DNA of 64,000 nt from Cycas panzhihuaensis (GCA_023213395.1 CM041465.1:247759741-247823740); one strand, 5' to 3'. Numbered from the stretch's first letter, positions 10,952 through 22,675 are shown. Program-made: numbers and translations. The notes: generated by a model from the sequence alone, not told the origin.

Positions 10952-11485
10952 TTCCCTTTTCAGTGGCAGTCCTTGGGGTTCTTCAAAAACTCTTTGATGT
11001 TCTTCTAAGATTGCTTAAATCTTTGGGGGAATGTCTTCTTTTTCTACTTTGGAACATGACATTATGTACGCTTATAAATTCTTCTTTAGAATTTTTTTCC
11101 ATCCTGTGAGACGATACAACCTAAACTGGAGGTGTGGTTGGGGGTTGTAGTCAATATTTGCATCCTTTTTGTCGAAAACACATAAATTTTGTCATGTAGT
11201 TGGTAACAATGTTCCCCAACGTTTGCAACCATTGGATCCCCAAGACTGCGTCCACTCTGCCTATGGGTATGGCCAAACATACAAGTTGTGACTTTATAAT
11301 CGTTGATCTAGAGAGTTGTATCTCTGCAGTATCCTCCACATGGCATTGTCCTCCCATTTGCTATTGATACATGGAATGTGTTGAGAGGACTCACTTGTAA
11401 TCCCAATTTCTCTGTTGATGCTCTGTTTATAAAGTTGTGCGTACTTCTACTATCTACCAAGATTAATACTGGTGGTCCCTTAATT
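10952..11485 (-). pseudogene. Gypsy A protease region
   Basis: The aspartic protease motif reads ILVDSRSTHNFINRAS near 11430-11485, the usual DSGSTHNF with Gly changed to Arg, which should disable it. Downstream small frames (11086-11357) read as the flap and the typical RVDAVLGIQWLQTLG segment in shifted frames. The stretch then runs into the PR-RT linker (VFEEPQGLPL near 10960-10990). Confidence 0.8.
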
Positions 11486-12676
11486 TGTCCTTGGAATCTT
11501 AGGGTTTGTGGGGATACTTGTTGCCCCTATGGCCTGCAATGATATTTGGACATTCCCTGTGTCCACTTCCAAGAGTTCATTTTCCTCACTTTCCGCACTT
11601 TGGTCTTGTTCAGCTTCTTCTTCTGCTTCTTCTAGTATTTCTACGTCCTCATTATTGATCATGAATACCTTCTTTGTCAGGCACTGGTGTTCCTTATTCC
11701 ACTTCCCTGGCACTTGAAGCACGTCCCTTTCCTTATGTGCTCCTCTCTTGTTGTTTCTGAACTTTCTCCTATATATTTTATAGGTAAGGGAGGGTTTGCT
11801 TTTGTTCCTGATTTTGCCCAATTAGGATTCTGGGACTGCTATGATGGTGGCTCATATCTCCTTGTATATGTTGGTTTGCTATCTCTGAGTTCTACCTCCA
11901 CATTCCTTGCTATCTGAATTGCTACTTGGAGTTGCGGTGGCTCTGTTGCTTTAACTCTAAATTTGATCTAATTCTTCAATCCACTGATATAAGTCTCCAA
12001 CAAACATTCTTGCGATATTCTTTTTGAGACCATACATTGCAGCGTTTGGAACTGTTCTATGTATTCTTGCGCTATTCCTTGTTGATGTAATCGTGTTAAC
12101 TGAGCAAAGTAATCCGTGTTCCAAGAATAATCATATTGCTCTACTAATCGTGCCCTTAAATTCTCCTAGGTCTGTTGTAATGGTAAGTTCATCTTTCGCC
12201 ACCAATAGTACCACCTTTAATGCCCTTTCGTTTAAGTGTAAGGATGCTATTTCTATCTTTTCCTTAACTGTTGAGTTATAGACCCTGAAATAGTTCTCCA
12301 TTTGTAAGATCCAATTTGTGATATTCTTAGATACTTCTGAATTGAATTTTTCCAAAGATAATCTTGCTCCCTTCCATCCATTATCCATGTTGGGAGTTCT
12401 CCTTTCATAAACTTGTCCATCGAATCTATTTCCTTGGTTTTCTTGATTGTTCCATGTATTTATCTTATCTATTCCTGATGCATTGTTGTTATCCATTTCT
12501 CCACCCGACACATTTTGTGTTGCTTGATCCGCTTTTGCTAGTAACTCTTGGATTAGGATTATTAAAGCTTTTATGCTTTGGTTTAATTCTAAGGCACCTT
12601 CAATTTTCTCCTCTGAGATTTTGAATTGGGTTGCCATCTTCCTGGGAATGAGGTTTTTCCCTGACCTCAATTCCAT
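11486..12676 (-). pseudogene. Gypsy A gag
   Basis: The start ATG at 12676 lies 80 bases downstream of the primer site. The 181-codon ORF to 12131 contains the Gag capsid-type segment (SLEKFNSEVSKNITNWILQMENYF, ... IEIASLHLNERA). After a stop the frame continues with GIAQEYIEQFQTLQ, then degenerates. A knuckle remnant (CFKCQG-like, then NKEHQC) lies near 11690-11720, and an acidic tail (EILEEAEEEAEQDQS) at about 11590-11650. Gag would form the particle and bind RNA. Confidence 0.83.
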
Positions 12677-12756
12677 TTCTCTTTCCCCTGGGGTGGGGGG
12701 GGGGAATTTTCCGATCTCTTTGAGCTTTTACCTTTGCCCTTTCCCCTTGAAATGAA

Positions 12757-12768
12757 GCTTTGATACCA
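12757..12768 (-). other. Primer binding site of gypsy A
   Basis: TGGTATCAAAGC on the minus strand, two bases from the 5' LTR end; methionine-tRNA type with one change. Confidence 0.88.
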
Positions 12769-12770
12769 CT

Positions 12771-13355
12771 TGTAGCGATCTAGTTCTACTTTTATAGCAA
12801 TTTTCCTCAAAAATACAAGTAATAATCCACAAAAAACAATAACTAGATGTTATTCAATAGGAAAATAAACAAGGAACAAGAATTACAGAATCCACAGAAG
12901 TAAATAATAATCTTTATTATCAAATAATACCAAAATAGAGCAAAATTACAACGAAATACTAGTCTTTCCTAAAGAAGTGAGCTTCCCTCTCCAAGGCGAG
13001 GAACCCTCCAAACTGTAACCCCCAAATGGGCAAACTAATTGCAGCCCTAGAATCGAAAGTATGCAGCCAAAAGAACCTCTGAAGATGGTTTGGGATGCGG
13101 CCCAAACTTCTTATATATAGTGATCAAAATACTTCAATTAGAAGTCGGCCAGACTAGGTGACATTATCCTTAATACTGCTTAAGTAGAAGTTGGCTAGAA
13201 CTTCTCTAAAACTAGCACACTAACTTTAAAAGGTCATAACTTTTGATAGAGATGTCAAAATTGACTTTCGTCTGAATCGTTGGAATCCTCATTTAAAGGC
13301 CTTCGATTTGAATGGCTGCATGGCATAGTTTTGACTAAATTTTTGGAATGTTACA
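12771..13355 (-). repeat. 5' LTR of gypsy A
   Basis: 585 bp, TGTAGCGATC at the plus-strand left end and TGTTACA at the right (TG...CA on the element strand). Its 3' 509 bp match window positions 1-509. A TATA-like ATATATAAG element lies near 13112-13120 (minus strand). Confidence 0.93.
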
Positions 13356-13365
13356 ATTTCTAACA

Positions 13366-13377
13366 TGGTATCATAGC
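13366..13377 (+). other. Primer binding site of copia-2
   Basis: TGGTATCATAGC follows CTAACA, the LTR end. It is a methionine-type site with one change. Confidence 0.8.
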
Positions 13378-14593
13378 AGATGGTCATGCACAAGTAAGCA
13401 TGTGTTGGGCAGAGTTTTTTGGATTGCAAGTTGCCAAATTGCATTGGATTAACCCTTCATTAAGGATTGTCTTCTCTGATAGCTAAAAGGATAGCCATAG
13501 GGTGCAATGATCATATGTAGACTCCCAGTGCTTCTGTTATCTATTTTGTGGGGGTTTGTTGGTCTTCGAAGGTGTGTAGAGGAGTGTAAGAGGTTGTTTT
13601 GTGCATGTGTTTGGGTGTGAAGCGTTACTGGTGCCCCCTGTTTCTGTAGATTCAGCCTCTAGTTGCTCAGTTGCCAGCCAAGAGATGAATAACCTGCCAG
13701 ATTCGTAGACGGTGAAGGACATAATTGCAAACTGAAGCCAATCAGATGAGTTGCCATCCTCATGGAGATCAAAGACTGTGTGGAGAGCGAGAGTGAGCTC
13801 GTAGCCAGTATGTTGAGCCTTGGAAATATACATAGCAGTCATAGTAGTGTTCGTTGGAGCTGTAGCCTTGCATTAAGGTGAATGGTTGCAGTCCCCGCGA
13901 AGATCAGAATTGTAGAAGGTAGTCGGAGTCGTGTGTAGAAGATGCGGATGTCATTGTAGGTTTGTCGAGCAGTAGATATGTGAGCGTAGAGTAGATTGTG
14001 CTTGGCGTAGTGAATAACCACATCCATGGTGATAGTGTTTCGTCGATTTGAGAGATTATTGTAGAGGCCTTTCCATCTACGTGGTCATCATGTGATTTGC
14101 GTGTCTGGGGAAGAGCGCGTAGAGATTAATCGTGGAGGTGGTTATGTGATTACTCGGTCACTCAACTGTGCAATCACAATAGAAGATGTAAATCTGTATC
14201 TGCAAGAATCTCATCTGCGGCATCATGAATAATACGACAAAGACTATGGTATTTTCCATTAGTTTGATTGCCCATCTATATAGTTCATCGCCTTTGATAT
14301 ATTTTAAGTCGTAATCTTTGATAATATTCAAGTCAATCGCCATATAATTGAAACGCCTTTTGCATGATAATTTATCAAGCTGAATGTTTTTTATTATCAT
14401 CCATCACCTTTGTTATATATGAAGTCATTGTTGATTTGATTTGATCACATTTTGATATATATCAAATATATATTAAATTCCCTCTTTATCAAAATCGTAT
14501 TAAGGTGAATCAATTGTTTTCAAGTGGCTTTTGATTTATTAAGGCACCCTTTTTTATTGAGATCATTGAATACGGTGCTTTGTTAAAGTGGGC

Positions 14594-14635
<42 letters not shown>

Positions 14636-15043
14636 GTGTGGTGTGTGATGTGTTTTAGGCTTTCTTCTTTGAATATATTGGTGCTTATTGCATGAAAAGG
14701 TAGCTACTTAGTGCATATTTTCATTGATAAAAAGGCCATGTTTTGGTGATAATGTATGCGAGTAATTTGGGTGAGCAAACAAAGGTGTTGTTGATCATTG
14801 CATCAATTGTACATTGAGTCAAAGAGGTGTCTTATTTCAGTTTTATAGGAGTGTGTTTTCAATCAGACTTGTGGTGTGAAGAGTTCAAATTGGTTCTTTC
14901 ATTCAGTAGTTCATTGGCCTATTTTTTAAGTGGTTATCAGTTGGTGAACCTTTAGATTTTAGGTGTTTGAATGGACTATCATTTGAAGGAATATAGCCTA
15001 TTGGAGGTTAGTTTAGGATCCTTTCTTTGTTGTTTTTTAAGCC
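13378..15043 (+). other. Copia-2 leader, no gene seen
   Basis: 1.7 kb between primer site and gag ATG. Short open frames on either strand (for example 13537-13842) have no family match that I recognise and are probably chance. It contains the (AT)n(GT)n microsatellite. Confidence 0.6.
14594..14647. repeat. (AT)n(GT)n microsatellite
   Basis: A short AT run passes into a GT dinucleotide run interrupted once by C and once by GG. Confidence 0.95.
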
Positions 15044-15900
15044 ATGAAGAAGTTGGTTCCGTTGGTAACCTTTAATGGGAATAACTTCAACGAATGGAAA
15101 GCAAATATGGAATTGGTCCTCATGGTTAACTAACTTTGGGGGATTACCAAATATGCATCAATGAGTGTTCTCGTAGATGAGAAAGAACGTGTTTGTGTTG
15201 AGGAGAGGCAATTCATGGCTATAGGGTTACTTAAGTTGTCTTTGGCCCCAGATCAAAGAGCTTTAGTCTACAACCTTGAAATCCCACACGAGATCTAGAC
15301 CAAACTCTATGAGACATTTGAAAAAAAAAAAAACAATCGTCATGTTGCTCTTATGATGGAATTGTTAAATTCAAAGGTAGAAGATGAAAATAACATCAGT
15401 GCTTTCTTGAATAAGATCACTGATTTGAAAAATAGGTTGGATGAGTTAAAGTCAAACTCAATAGATGATGCATTGCTTTTTGCCATTATTATGTCAAAGT
15501 CACCTGTTGTATTTGGAACCTTTTAAACTGTCTATGGTAGTGATGAAGCTATGAAAGGTGAACCATTTGAGTCATTGAAAACCTAATTATAGTGGAGAAT
15601 GCTAAGTTGAAGCATTATGGAATGCTAAGTTGAAGCATTATGGAATGCTTGTTGGGTCTACTTTAAATCAGGGTTTGGTCATGAAGACTCAAAAAATGAT
15701 GTAGTTCAGTAGGGCAAGTCTACATAGAAAATTGGTGAAACCTCTCGAGAGAAGAAGAAGAAGTTCATGGGTAAGTGTAATTACTACAAGGAAGAGGGCC
15801 ACAAAGAAAAGAATTGTTGGTTCAAGAAGTGGGATAAGTGCAAGGCTAATCAAGGTGATAAGGGGAAGAGTGTTAGGGTTTCAACGTTGTCATCTAAGTC
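15044..15900 (+). pseudogene. Copia-2 gag
   Basis: ATG at 15044 begins MKKLVPLVTFNGNNFNEWKA, the N-terminus of a copia Gag (UBN2-like domain). The frame continues with four stops through FLNKITDLKNRLDEL and reaches a zinc knuckle near 15773-15815 in which the second Cys is Tyr (CNYYKEEGHKEKNC). A 25-bp direct duplication (GAATGCTAAGTTGAAGCATT repeated) lies at about 15598-15650. The frame is the same as in the downstream PR-IN ORF. Confidence 0.85.
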
Positions 15901-16474
15901 AAATCAGAAAGACTATTGGATCCTAGATTCAGGTGCTAAAAAGCACATCAACTATCAAAAGAAAAACTTTGATGCCATGGATGCAGGTACAAGTGATGCT
16001 AACATGATTCTTGGGAATGCTCATGTTTTGCCTGTAGAAATTGTTGGTTTTGTTTCACTTGCAGAAGGTACATTCAATGGTGTTTACTATGTGCCTAAGA
16101 TGAAGCTAAATCTTCTTCCTACATGGGAAATCTGCAAGCAATGTATAAACATTAAGCTCTATAATAATAGATGCATAGTTAAGGATCCTAAGAAGAAGTT
16201 GTCTATTGTTGCTACTAGGAGAGTGCAAGATAACTTTTGGGTGTTTGAGAAATTTAGAGCCCAACAGGATTCTTATGCTTTTGTTGTCAGTGTTGATGAT
16301 ATGAGTAAGTTATGGCATGAGCATTTGGGTCATCTTAACTATAGAAGCATCAACCTAATGAATAGATTAAAGATGGTGGTAGGATTGCCTCATGTCCAAT
16401 GTTTAGAGGGTATTTATGAAGGATCCATGTATGGAAAGCACCACCATTATCCATTTGCTAGGGATAGTGCATGA
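15901..16474 (+). pseudogene. Copia-2 protease and pre-integrase
   Basis: Part of a 235-codon ORF (15767-16474). The protease active site reads YWILDSGAKKHINY (DSGA intact). The pre-integrase zinc motif is LWHEHLGHLNYRSIN, but its C-terminal Cys pair is replaced (SMYGKHHHYPF). A stop just before 16490 separates it from the integrase core. This protease would cleave the polyprotein. Confidence 0.88.
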
Positions 16475-17141
16475 AAAGTAAAGGAGAATTTGAAACTTGT
16501 CCATATTGACTTGATGGGTCCTCTATCTAATCCATCCATTTCTAATGCTCAATTTATCCTTGTGTTTGTAGATGATTTTAGTAGAAAATCTTGGGTATTC
16601 TTTTTGAAGAACAAGTTTGATGTATTTGATAAATTTTGTGAATGGAAAGCTAGTGTTGAAAATGAGTGCGATAAGAAAATAAAGATTTTAAGGAGTGATA
16701 ATGGAAAGGAGTATGACAATAATGCCTTTAATCAGTTCTGCCTTGATCATGGTATCAAACAGGAGTTGACTATCTTGTATACCCCACAACAAAATGGTGT
16801 AGTAGAAAGGAAGAACGGTACCATGATGGAGATGTCGAGGTGCATGGTGAATGCAAAGAATTTACCTCCTATGTTTTGGGCAAAAGAGTTGTTGTGACAA
16901 CAGTTTACATTTTGAATAGGGTACCTACTAAGGTTGTTCATGGCATTACCCTCGAAGAATGTTGGACTAGTCAGAAACCTTCCATTAATTATTTCGAGGT
17001 ATTTGGGTTAATTACATATGCACACATCCCAGACGCAAATCAAAAGAAGTTGGATTATAAGACTTTGAAATGCATTTTTGTGGGATACTCTCATGAGAGT
17101 AAGGTTTACAAACTCTGGAATCCACAGGGGAAGAAACTTTT
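16475..17141 (+). pseudogene. Copia-2 integrase
   Basis: The ORF at 16490-16897 carries all three catalytic residues: VHIDLMGP, RSDNGKEY and PQQNGVVERKN. After a stop (TGA at 16896) another frame (16840-17172) continues with LNRVPTKVV, FGLITYAHIPDANQKKLD and KCIFVGYSHESKVYKLWNP. The solo LTR interrupts right after GKKL (17141). The core looks intact, but the whole is not expressed as one protein. Confidence 0.9.
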
Positions 17142-17695
17142 TGTTAAACCTTATGTTTACATGTTAAGATAATGTACTTTAATTTTTATGTAATATGTGT
17201 ACTTTTGTACTTTAGGGGTGACTTATCACTTAAGTGATAAAGTGCACACCCACATTCTTTCTAGTGACACAACGTTGTCACTAAAAGGTCAAATGGACCC
17301 TCGTGCATTTTTGCTCACATGAGAGCCCAAAAGGACACATGTCCTACATGCAAGGCATGTATCTTGGATGTTTGACACTTGTCAAACATCCAAGGCCTTA
17401 GGTCTCTCATTTCACTCTATATAATGAGACCTCTTCTCATTGTCTCATAAGGGAGTTGGAGCTGTATTGTTATCTTTGCCGGTTGCTAATCAAACTGTTT
17501 ATTCTTTGGAGGTTGGACCAATTCCAACTCCACACATTTGATATCATTTCTCTTGCTACTTCATTTTATGCTTTGTCTCTTATGCTTTCTTTCATCTTGA
17601 GAGTATTATACTTGTTAAGTATTTGTACTTCTAGAACTAGAGTGATCCTAACTTCTAGATCTTGGGATTGTGAGGCCATTAGGCCTCTTTTCACA
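17142..17695 (+). repeat. Solo LTR of copia-1 family
   Basis: 554 bp from TGTTAAACC to TTTCACA, matching the copia-1 LTR in reverse orientation (plus strand here). It is flanked by a perfect TSD CTTTT (17137-17141 and 17696-17700) and there is no internal element sequence, so LTR-LTR recombination removed the body. It splits the copia-2 polyprotein between KKL and VSRDVKF. It carries the same two palindromes (17223-17240, 17366-17391) and a TATA box near 17416. Confidence 0.95.
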
Positions 17696-18490
17696 CTTTT
17701 GGTTAGTCGGGATGTCAAGTTTGATGAGTCAATGACATATCATGTTGAGGGGTCATCTAAAGATAGGTTTTATCCACCTCTTCTTCTATTTTCGAGTCGT
17801 GGTTCAACAGGTGTAGAGGTTAATGAGCCTAACGTTGTGTTTGAGACGGAAGCAAGACCAAGTGGGAGTAATGATGAGAAGCTGTTGCACGAAAAGACAA
17901 TTCTAGCGATTCCATTTCGTATGAGGAAGCAAAAGAGGATTTGCGATGAAAAGTTGCAATGGGGGAGGAATATAATTCACTCATGAAGAATGATACATGG
18001 AATTTGGTTCCCTTACTTCCCTCCAAGAACCTAGTCGGTTGCAAGTGGGTCTATAAGACGAAATATCGCTCCAATGGAGAGGTAGATAAGTATTAGGCAA
18101 GACTTGTTGTGCAAGCTTTCAAGCAAAAAGAAGGAATTAACTATGAGGAGACATTTGCACCAGTCTCCAAGATGTCAACAGTCTGATTGATCCTTACTTT
18201 AGCAGCTACATTTGGTTGGGAGTTACATCAAATGGATGTGAAGTCAACATTCCTTAACGAAGACTTGAAAGAGAAACTCTATATGGCTCAACCTCTTAGT
18301 TTCGTGAAGGAAGGTCAGGAGCATCTAGTGTGTAGCTTGAAGAAATCTTCCTATGGCCTAAAACAAGCACCATGTGCTTGGTATGAAAAAATTGATGCTA
18401 GATTAAAGGAAGATGGTTTTGTGACAACAAAATTAGAGCCAAGACTTTATATTTGAAAGAGTGGAACTACAATAGTTGTTGTTGTGTTGG
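17696..18490 (+). pseudogene. Copia-2 IN-RT linker and reverse transcriptase, first part
   Basis: It resumes with VSRDVKFDESMTYHVEGSS, then an acidic linker, then RT: GCKWVYKTKYRSNGEVDKY, a stop, LVVQAFKQKEGINYEETFAPVSKMSTV, QMDVKSTFLNEDL and YGLKQAPCAWYEKI (18187-18456). It is cut at 18495, exactly at the catalytic motif (VVLDV, then VDN after the insertion), by the 3.2-kb insertion. Confidence 0.88.
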
Positions 18491-18495
18491 ATGTT

Positions 18496-21400
18496 GGAAG
18501 CGCACCTCTGGGGGGTTACTAGGTCTTAACTATCCTTTTAGCTACAGAAGCTAGTGAACGGGAGGGACAGAAGTGGCCAAGATACCCTCAAAGGACGTCT
18601 GCGTGTCAGAACGCAGATTCAAGGAACTGCAATCATGCGTAGGCCGCCTCTCTTCCAAAGGACCTCCTTGATGCGAAATGAAGAGAGTGAGAAAGGCATC
18701 CTCGGGTTGCCGAGTAGCCGAGGTAGGGCTCTCCTACTCTTAGGGTGAAAGAGGGTGAAAAAAGATCTCCTTTTGAGGGGGAGACGAAAGAGCAACGGTT
18801 CCTTGTAGAAAGGAACCCTAGAAACAAGAAAGAAGGGGTGATGATTATTGCAAATGAGTGTCCAAGGTAGGTGGTTTAGTGCTTAAAGGGTATCCCTTAA
18901 GTTTGCGATGTTAGATGTATGGAATGAGGAGATGTTGCAACTAGGTTTTGGACTTCCCTTCAGGTTGCGAGAGGAAAAGAGGTAGATTGGTGCTTGTTTG
19001 TTTGTTCTAGGTAAGTTTGTTTCCCAATCAATGATTATGGTAGCAGTTAATTATTGTAATGTTTATGTTGCAGAATGAAGGATAATGGTAAAGAAAACCA
19101 ACTTCTCTCCCTCACTCTCAATTCCTTTTCTCTCAAAAAATTACTTAAGGGGATGAAAGAAGAGAGAGAAAATGCAATGACCATTTACATGTAACTAGTT
19201 CCCCTTTCCAATGCAACTAATAAGAGAGACGTAATGATATTTCCTATTGGTGCAAAGAAGGGATCAAGTGCACTTTTCTTTTATCTTTTCAATATGCAAC
19301 ATGTAGGGTTAAAGGAAAAAAGGAAACGTGCAAAACTTTGTCCCTAATGCAAAAAGAAAGAGAAAGGGGTGTTTAGTTCATGTTACGTTTTCCTTCTCAT
19401 GTAATATGCAAATGTGCAAAAGAGACAAAATAGAATACTTTTCCTTTACGTTTATTTCTATTCAGGGGAAAGAAAGTGGGGAAAATGATCGAAGGGAAGA
19501 AGGGTTGAACGGAGTGCACTCGGGTATGTGACGGCTGATGGAGCCGCACAACTCTTTCTCCATGCACCCTCATCGTTGACAACTTTGCTTCCCTTGTTGT
19601 CATAATATTGTTGATAGAGTTTTGGCGGGGCTTCCTTACCTTCCCCAAGTTCGAAAGAACGAAACAAAAGGAAGATAGCAAAAAGGAAAATGCAACATGA
19701 ACCAAAACAAGAAACAATGTTACCTTTTGGCGGAAATTGCTCGGTTTGTGGACAAATCCGCTTCCACCTGAATCACACGACAAACAACCTCTACAAACAA
19801 CAAATATCTATATATACTTGCCAACCTACTAATAAAAGTGTTTGGAACATTTGTTTAGCTATGTACCAATGGGGTAAGATTACAAACAATATTTTGTTGC
19901 CTGGTATGATATGCAACATGCAACAAATAAAAGAAGCAAAGGGTAAAAGAGGGATGAGAGTGTTGCTTCGGAATGGCGAACTCCACTACAATCTAGGTTT
20001 CTCCCGAATGGCAAATAGGACCTCACAACTGGAGGGTAGTTTCTTACAGGTAAAAAGCTTGGAGGTAAGGTGACAGATCACCAAGAAAAAAAGCTGCAAG
20101 TTTCTCACCCAAATGTTGCACTAGTTAAGGCATGGAGAAGAGGGATATTAGCTAGCGTTGAGGAGGAGATTATCCTAGGAGAAGGGGAGCTTTTTGGAGT
20201 CAGAACTCAAGCCCAATGTCCTTCCTATGATCTCCTCTAGCTACTTCTACCCTCTCTTTGCCGACAACTAATGATTTAGAGGACGAAACGAGGGATTTCT
20301 ATGATGGGTAGAGGGGTTGCCTCTAAGATGTGTAATAGATCTACTCCTAATGATTACTAAAAGGAGCTTCTAAATTTGAAAATCGTTAAGAAAAACAACA
20401 ATCAATCAAAGAATGGGATAAAACTCAAGTGTTGGGCCACAAAAACAATAGCAAGATGGCATACCTTGTTGGATGAGAGAAGGATTGGTGTGAGTGAGGG
20501 TTTTAGCTTGAAAACCAAGAGTTTTTGGAGAAGGATTTTATGTTTTTGTAGAAGAAAACCAGCTTTTCCTTGAGGCTTGATGGCTTGTAGCTGGTCTAAT
20601 GCTAATGTTGGGTTGGATTCCCTTTGCTTTCCTTTGCTGAAATCTGTTTGGTGCATGAACTGCAGGTAGATCTGCAAAAGATTAGAGTTTCTAAGAGAAA
20701 TGTCAAGTTTTTTGAGAAAAATCAATTGAAGAAGAGTTTAAGAGGAGAGAAAAATGAGTTTGAATTCTGTTTTTTAAGGTTTGGGACAGGTCTCAGGACC
20801 GTTAGGGCCTGATCTGGGCTGGTCCCAAGGTCGGATCTGGTGTTAGGCCTGCAATAAATGCATTTTTAGTTGTTTCTGGTCGTGTTCAAAGTTATAATAG
20901 TCACACCACGAATTTATTCGCAGCACCGCTAATATATTAGTGACACTGCAAAGATATTAATAGTGTGCAACAATCAAATTAGTGCAGACAAAAAAGAGAA
21001 TGGGGCGACAACAGATTGATAAATTTTGATGGAAATTGTTAAAATTTGATCATTGTTGGCAAAAGAGAGGGAGGAAACTTTTGTTGACGACTGGACTTTC
21101 TCCCTAAAGGTCTGTGAATCAAATTTGGGTTGATTTGCCAACCAAAAGCTAATGGAAACACATGAACAACACATCGAAGTGAGGCAGAACTCATTAAAAC
21201 GATGGTGATTAAGGGTTCCGGGGTATAAACAACAAACCAAACCATCAACATTAGTGAAATTTACAACCAAACCTCGCACAGAGTGAGTAATGAGGGGCAT
21301 CTTCCCCCCCGAGACCTCAATAAACTACCCTTGGTGGACCAAGGGGATATGTGAGGCACGACGAAAGGGGATAAGATGTTGTGAGAAGGCATAAAACGAG

Positions 21401-21688
21401 CTATGAATCACCCAAACAGAGCTATGAAGGCACGTGAAGAACCTATTGCCAAGGGGGGATTAACCATGGGAGCTCAAAGGTGCCATTGGACCAGAGTCCT
21501 AGTCGTCATAGGCAGGAGTACACACACAAGCAAGGGAATTAAGCAAGCAATCCAAGCAATCAAGCATGCATACAAGCATCATGTACCACAATAACTGTAA
21601 AAATGTGATAGAATGTAAGGGATAAAATATATACCTGATCTTACCTATGTGATGGCATCGCAATCCATTCCTGGTGGCCGGGAAACAA
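18496..21688. mobile_element. Unrecognised 3.2-kb insertion in copia-2 RT
   Basis: 3193 bp bounded by ATGTT at 18491-18495 and 21689-21693. Removing the insert and one ATGTT restores the RT reading (LDV then DNF), which proves it is an insertion. It has no TG...CA ends, terminal inverted repeats, LTRs or poly(A) that I can see. No ORF resembles a transposase or polyprotein. The longest frames (128 codons at 19397-19783 minus, 127 at 19690-20073 plus) have no recognisable motif. It could be a non-autonomous element, captured host DNA or an old composite. Confidence 0.6.
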
Positions 21689-21693
21689 ATGTT

Positions 21694-22010
21694 GATAATT
21701 TTGTTCTTACAAGAAATTGTAACAAGACTATTGTAACTACCAAGGCCTATTTGGGTCATACTTTTGATATGACTAATCTTGAACGTCTTTATTACTTCTT
21801 GGGCATTGAGATTATGCAGATGGATGATTGCATCATGATGTTGCAATCAAGATATGCTGAAAACCTACTTGAGAGATTCGGTATGAAGGATTGCAACCAG
21901 CGAAAACACCATGTGTGAAGCGCACAAAGCTTCTAAAGGAAGCTTTATAATTTCATTTCTAACACAACAAAAGTAGAAGGGCTAAACAGAGACAATGAGA
22001 AGCCTAGGAG
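21694..22010 (+). pseudogene. Copia-2 reverse transcriptase, end
   Basis: It continues the RT palm and thumb: DNFVLTRNCNKTIVTTKAYLG, FDMTNLERLYYFLGIEIMQ, LQSRYAENLLERFGMKDC, then a frameshift and PCVKRTKLLKEA. The catalytic pair reads V-D-N instead of V-D-D. It is broken off at 22015 by copia-4. The usual RNase H motifs do not follow at 35363. Confidence 0.82.
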
Positions 22011-22015
22011 CAACT

Positions 22016-22112
22016 TGTAGAAAAATGAAATTGACATAAATTAATAATGCACAAATAAAAACAAACAAAGACACATCGAGATCACAATGGTACCCTTAAG
22101 GTGCCTTGGATT
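22016..22112 (-). repeat. 3' LTR of copia-4, distal piece
   Basis: It starts TGTAGAAAAATG and matches the 5' LTR from 35099. It ends in GGATT (22108-22112), the target duplicated by copia-3. Confidence 0.9.
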
Positions 22113-22661
22113 TGTTAAACCTTATGTTTACATGTTAAGTATGTACTTTATTCACTTTATTCTTTCATTCATTATTTTGTACTTTATGGGGTGACTAATC
22201 ACTGAAGTGATAAAGTGCACACTCACTTTCCTCCTAGTGACATAACATTGTAACTAAAGTGTCAAATGGACCCTCATGCATCTTTGCTCACTTGAGAGCC
22301 TAAATGGACACATGTTCTTCATGCATGACATGCAAGCCATGCATTGCATGTACCTTCGATGTTTGCCACTTGTCAAACATCCAACGGTGTTAGATAACCC
22401 AAGTTACTCTATATATTGAGACCACGTGTCTCACATGTAGAGTTGAAGTGTAATGTTATGCTACCAATTTGCTAATCAATTGGTATTCTTTGGAGTAGGA
22501 CTAATTCCTTCTCCTCACACTTTGGTATCATCTTACTCCCTTGATCTTGGTCTTGTTTATCTTTAGTTTTTGCTGTTATGCTATCTAGAACTAGAGTGAA
22601 TTATCTTCATGATCTTGGTTTTATAGGTCTTAGGCATTCTAATCCTTTGGCCTTCTCAATA
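22113..22661 (+). repeat. 5' LTR of copia-3
   Basis: TGTTAAACC start; the end reads CTCAATA where the 3' LTR has CTCAACA. A TATA-like CTCTATATATTGAG lies at about 22411-22424. Confidence 0.95.
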
Positions 22662-22663
22662 TT

Positions 22664-22675
22664 TGATATCAGAGC
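22664..22675 (+). other. Primer binding site of copia-3
   Basis: TGATATCAGAGC, methionine-type with one G-to-A change, two bases after the LTR. Confidence 0.88.

Larger units (their letters stand above)
1..13355 (-). mobile_element. Gypsy element A (chromovirus), truncated by window edge
   Basis: Ty3/gypsy LTR retrotransposon read on the minus strand. The 5' LTR lies at 12771-13355, followed by a methionine-type primer site, gag, protease, RT, RNase H, integrase with GPY/F module, a chromodomain, a polypurine tract and a 3' LTR that runs off the window start. The domain order PR-RT-RH-IN plus a chromodomain assigns it to the plant chromoviruses, probably Tekay/Del-like. Copia-1 (1089-8850) splits its integrase. 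Its right end sits in the last bases of the copia-2 5' LTR (13356-13365), so it is younger than copia-2. Its own TSD cannot be checked because its left end is outside the window. Stops and frameshifts make it non-autonomous. Confidence 0.93.
13356..22015 (+). mobile_element. Copia-2, old fragmented Ty1/copia element
   Basis: Plus-strand copia whose 5' LTR is represented only by its last ten bases (13356-13365); the rest was displaced by gypsy A to the left of the window. A primer site, leader, gag, protease, integrase and RT follow. It was later hit by a solo-LTR-forming copia (17142-17695), an unknown 3.2-kb insertion (18496-21688) and copia-4 (from 22016). Its RNase H and 3' LTR were not found; they may lie in degraded form beyond 35363. 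It is the oldest layer of the left half. Confidence 0.85.

Noticed and set aside
19397-19783. Overlapping 127- and 128-codon frames on opposite strands (19397-19783 and 19690-20073) as host genes
   Set aside because: No recognisable motif, no conserved start context, inside an insertion in a dead retroelement; chance cannot be excluded.
21948-21964. Possible 3' LTR end of copia-2 (ATTTCTAACA, as at 13356)
   Set aside because: There is too little room after the RT for an LTR and the surrounding sequence still reads as pol; taken as coincidence.
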